DNA from: G965202915 sp965202915
Lineage (GTDB): Bacteria; Pseudomonadota; Gammaproteobacteria; Eutrophobiales; Eutrophobiaceae
DNA: 64,000 bases
Assembly (NCBI GenBank): GCA_965202915.1
Contig: OZ241847.1
Location: 1,116,001-1,180,000, forward strand
Direction: 5' to 3'
Below the pieces are notes generated by a model, which saw nothing but the letters and a program-made list of their open reading frames with translations, ran no database searches and had not been told where the DNA came from. Positions within the stretch are counted from its first letter, which is position 1; each line of letters begins with the position of its first letter. Below, piece after piece: positions 61,755 through 64,000 of this stretch. The translations under genes were made by a program, and so were the position numbers.

Positions 61755-64000
61755 ATGGCGACCTACTATACATACATTACAGACGAGTGCAGACGCGAAG
61801 CAGAAAAGCACGGCTTTGCCAATGATGTACAGAATTTAGCTCACAAACTGGAGAAAGAACAAAATACCCGAGGTTTGAAATATCAACGTCCATATCTTAA
61901 GAAATGTATGGGTAAACAAGGGCGGCTTCTGATCCAAGAGTATTGGAAAGGTGATGATGTTCTGCTTTGTCTGGCTCAGTTTTTGATTCGCGGAAATCAA
62001 GACTATAAAGTTTTTTGTAGAAATAGTAAAAATTACTATGAAAACCATCAGATTCCAGAAGGAGACATCGAGGGTTTTCTTGAGAAAGGAAAAAATGGAA
62101 ACAATCAGATTCCAGTTTTACCTAGAAAAAAATTGTCAGACGAAGAGTCCGAGTACTTGCAATCTCTAGGTTGTTATCATGGTATCGATGATAGTGTAAT
62201 TATGGAAAGTTATGACTGGCTGGACCGCATTTCACAACAGGACTGGGCAAAAGAGAACCTTGCGCGCTATTATGATTTACTGGAATATATCATTGACAAT
62301 AAAGATCATGCAAAAGATGAAACAATAATTGATCATAAAAAGAATAAAGAAATTAAAATTCTCTACAAATATTTTAAGGAGTACAATTTAATTTTTTTGA
62401 TTTCCCCATTGGACCCTAAAACCCCAAGTGACGAATCTGATTTACGAGAATATTATGAAAATGCACTAACAGCCCCACCAACTGACCGAGAGGAAATCGT
62501 TCGTAAAAGTGCCCGTGCCTACCCAGAAATCATAGCTTATGATGAGGCGCTCTGGATAAAAGTGCAGAAAAGCACCGAAGGTAATTTAGCACTATCACCA
62601 GAAGAGGAGAGTATCCTTGAGTCAATTTTGACCCCCAATAAGGAAAATCCAAAATACCCGTTATTTATTAATGGACGACCAGGTAGTGGGAAATCTACAA
62701 TCCTCCAATATTTGTTCAGCGAACATTTATCGCATTATATTCGGACGGAGATGGATGATCCCCCGCCACTATATCTCACTTACAGTGCGCCATTGTTAGA
62801 GCAAGCTCGTTCATCTGTTAAAGATATTTTGGAATGCGGCAGTGAGAAGTTACAAGATGATACAACTATTCCGCTCAGCGATGAATTAGGGGAAAAGAGT
62901 TTCCGTCATTTTCATGTTTTTTTATATGACCAACTTCCTGATGATATGAAAGAAAATTTTCCAATTGAGAGTTACATTGACTTTGGTAAGTTCTCTGAAT
63001 TATGGGATAAAAAGCGAAAGAGTCACCCAAAGATTCAAGTGCGTAGTATCAATCCAGAACTGGCGTGGCACACCATACGAACCTTTATTAAAGGTATGCA
63101 ACATGAGTCTGGCGAGGAGATTGATCCTGATTTTTACAAAGAACTGCCTCGGGATTCTAAATCTGTCTCGGATGAAACTTTCGAATTGATTTATAAAAAT
63201 GTTTGGCAGGGCTGGTACCAACGATTTTGTTCCGAAGAAGGTCAATGGGATGATCAAGACTTAGCACATTCCGTATTAGAACATTCATCAGATAAATTAT
63301 CCGTTTACCCGGCAGTATTTTGCGATGAAGCACAAGATTTTACAAATATTGAGCTCGAGTTGATTGAGCGCCTTTCGGTGTATTCTGATCGTGAGTTGCC
63401 CGGTTTTCTTGCCAAACATGTACCTTTTGGGTTTGCAGGAGACCCTTTCCAAACTTTAAATCCCACCGGATTTAACTGGAATGCGGTCCAATCTAGCTTT
63501 TACGAGAAAATCGTTCGACAACTGGATGGTAGTGGTGCAGCAGGGCTAAATTTTAACTTTCAAGAATTGCGTTTTAATTACAGGTCATCGAAAGAAATCG
63601 TTAAATTAGTGAACTTAATTCAGATATTACGAGCAGTGCTCTTAAATCACAAGGGTCTTCTTCCGCAACAAAGTTGGGCGAGTCAGAGTACTGCAAGTCC
63701 TAGATGGTTTAGAACTGATGATGCGGCCTGCCTAAGTAAGATTCGAGAACAAACCGAATTAGTTATCATCATTCCTTGTCAGGAAAATGGTGAGCATGAG
63801 TATGTCAAGCAAGATGATTTTCTTTCTAGTATTGCCTTACAGGGTGAAGAAATATCGAGAAATATTTTGAGCCCGGCAAAAGCTAAAGGTTTAGAGTACG
63901 ACCGCGTACTATTATATGGTTTTGGTACTGAAGCGACAACACGAACCCCAGAATTACTAGAATTTATTAACACGCTAGGAAACGATCAACCTCTCCAGGA
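61755..64000 (+). CDS. SF1 (UvrD-like) helicase with unusual N-terminus, right end beyond window
   Basis: At least 748 codons are open to the right edge. The N-terminal 120 residues are basic (LKKCMGKQGRLLIQEYWKGDDVLLCLAQFL) and may be a small RelE-like fold. The ATPase core shows Walker A at G307-S314 (GRPGSGKS), Walker B at 521-528 (VFCDEAQD), motif III FAGDPFQTL, motif IV ELRFNYRSSKEI and motif V AKGLEYDRVLLY. DNA or RNA translocase activity is expected. Base composition is strongly AT-rich compared with the rest of the window, a sign of transfer. Its place beside hsdM and HipA relics suggests a defence role, which is inferred. Confidence 0.82.
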   Translation, partial: MATYYTYITDECRREAEKHGFANDVQNLAHKLEKEQNTRGLKYQRPYLKKCMGKQGRLLIQEYWKGDDVLLCLAQFLIRGNQDYKVFCRNSKNYYENHQIPEGDIEGFLEKGKNGNNQIPVLPRKKLSDEESEYLQSLGCYHGIDDSVIMESYDWLDRISQQDWAKENLARYYDLLEYIIDNKDHAKDETIIDHKKNKEIKILYKYFKEYNLIFLISPLDPKTPSDESDLREYYENALTAPPTDREEIVRKSARAYPEIIAYDEALWIKVQKSTEGNLALSPEEESILESILTPNKENPKYPLFINGRPGSGKSTILQYLFSEHLSHYIRTEMDDPPPLYLTYSAPLLEQARSSVKDILECGSEKLQDDTTIPLSDELGEKSFRHFHVFLYDQLPDDMKENFPIESYIDFGKFSELWDKKRKSHPKIQVRSINPELAWHTIRTFIKGMQHESGEEIDPDFYKELPRDSKSVSDETFELIYKNVWQGWYQRFCSEEGQWDDQDLAHSVLEHSSDKLSVYPAVFCDEAQDFTNIELELIERLSVYSDRELPGFLAKHVPFGFAGDPFQTLNPTGFNWNAVQSSFYEKIVRQLDGSGAAGLNFNFQELRFNYRSSKEIVKLVNLIQILRAVLLNHKGLLPQQSWASQSTASPRWFRTDDAACLSKIREQTELVIIIPCQENGEHEYVKQDDFLSSIALQGEEISRNILSPAKAKGLEYDRVLLYGFGTEATTRTPELLEFINTLGNDQPLQ

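Overview
The window looks like a chromosomal segment of an environmental gammaproteobacterium outside the Enterobacterales, probably a metagenome-derived or otherwise poorly known lineage. The evidence is housekeeping order: zapA with a 6S RNA gene, divergent from pepP-ubiH-ubiI, then glnS, then rplM-rpsI, plus a ctpA/yibQ pair. No rRNA or tRNA gene was seen.

Positions 1-10600 are repeat-driven. A giant FG-GAP surface protein (minus strand, running off the left edge) carries two blocks of seven FG-GAP units, each the size of a complete beta-propeller, separated by a linker that begins again at the window edge. Next come three tandem copies (about 1.16 kb each) of a DUF1640-type coiled-coil gene, each with its own well-formed promoter, and then a 5' fragment of a second copy of the giant gene. 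Three short palindromic repeat families are interspersed here and have entered coding sequence in two places.

Positions 10600-17340 hold yibQ, ctpA, ppk2, a RAMA-like protein, a Sel1-repeat protein and a LOG-family protein. Positions 17440-24764 hold the most interesting locus: an uptake-type [NiFe]-hydrogenase operon. Between its small and large subunit genes lie five small single-pass membrane proteins that fall into two paralogous families. After the large subunit come a protease-like protein with a degenerate first motif, a winged-helix-like protein with a Cys/His-rich tail, a Rieske-like protein lacking one expected histidine, and a canonical maturation protease. Together these suggest a cytoplasm-facing hydrogenase held at the membrane by dedicated anchors that pass electrons to the quinone pool.

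Positions 24800-42750 are mostly household genes: a DUF3047 protein, a NERD protein, a phosphopantetheinyl transferase, ssrS, zapA, pepP/ubiH/ubiI, glnS, rpsI, rplM, and a P2-type cation ATPase. This stretch also has a duplicated secreted TPR gene pair in which one copy has lost its trypsin-like domain.

Positions 43000-64000 are accessory DNA: an IS1595-type transposase remnant fused in position to an orphan DNA methyltransferase, an HNH nuclease, a nuclease gene split by an in-frame amber codon, a low-GC beta-helix membrane protein, a 5'-only relic of mmsA, a truncated hsdM, a frameshifted HipA-like remnant, a HIRAN-like protein, and an AT-rich SF1 helicase that runs off the right edge. Metabolic genes (an NTP-exchange-type transporter, aldo/keto reductase, FMN reductase, double GFA protein, Kef antiporter, mmsA, catalase) are interleaved. 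The right end looks like a decaying defence island.
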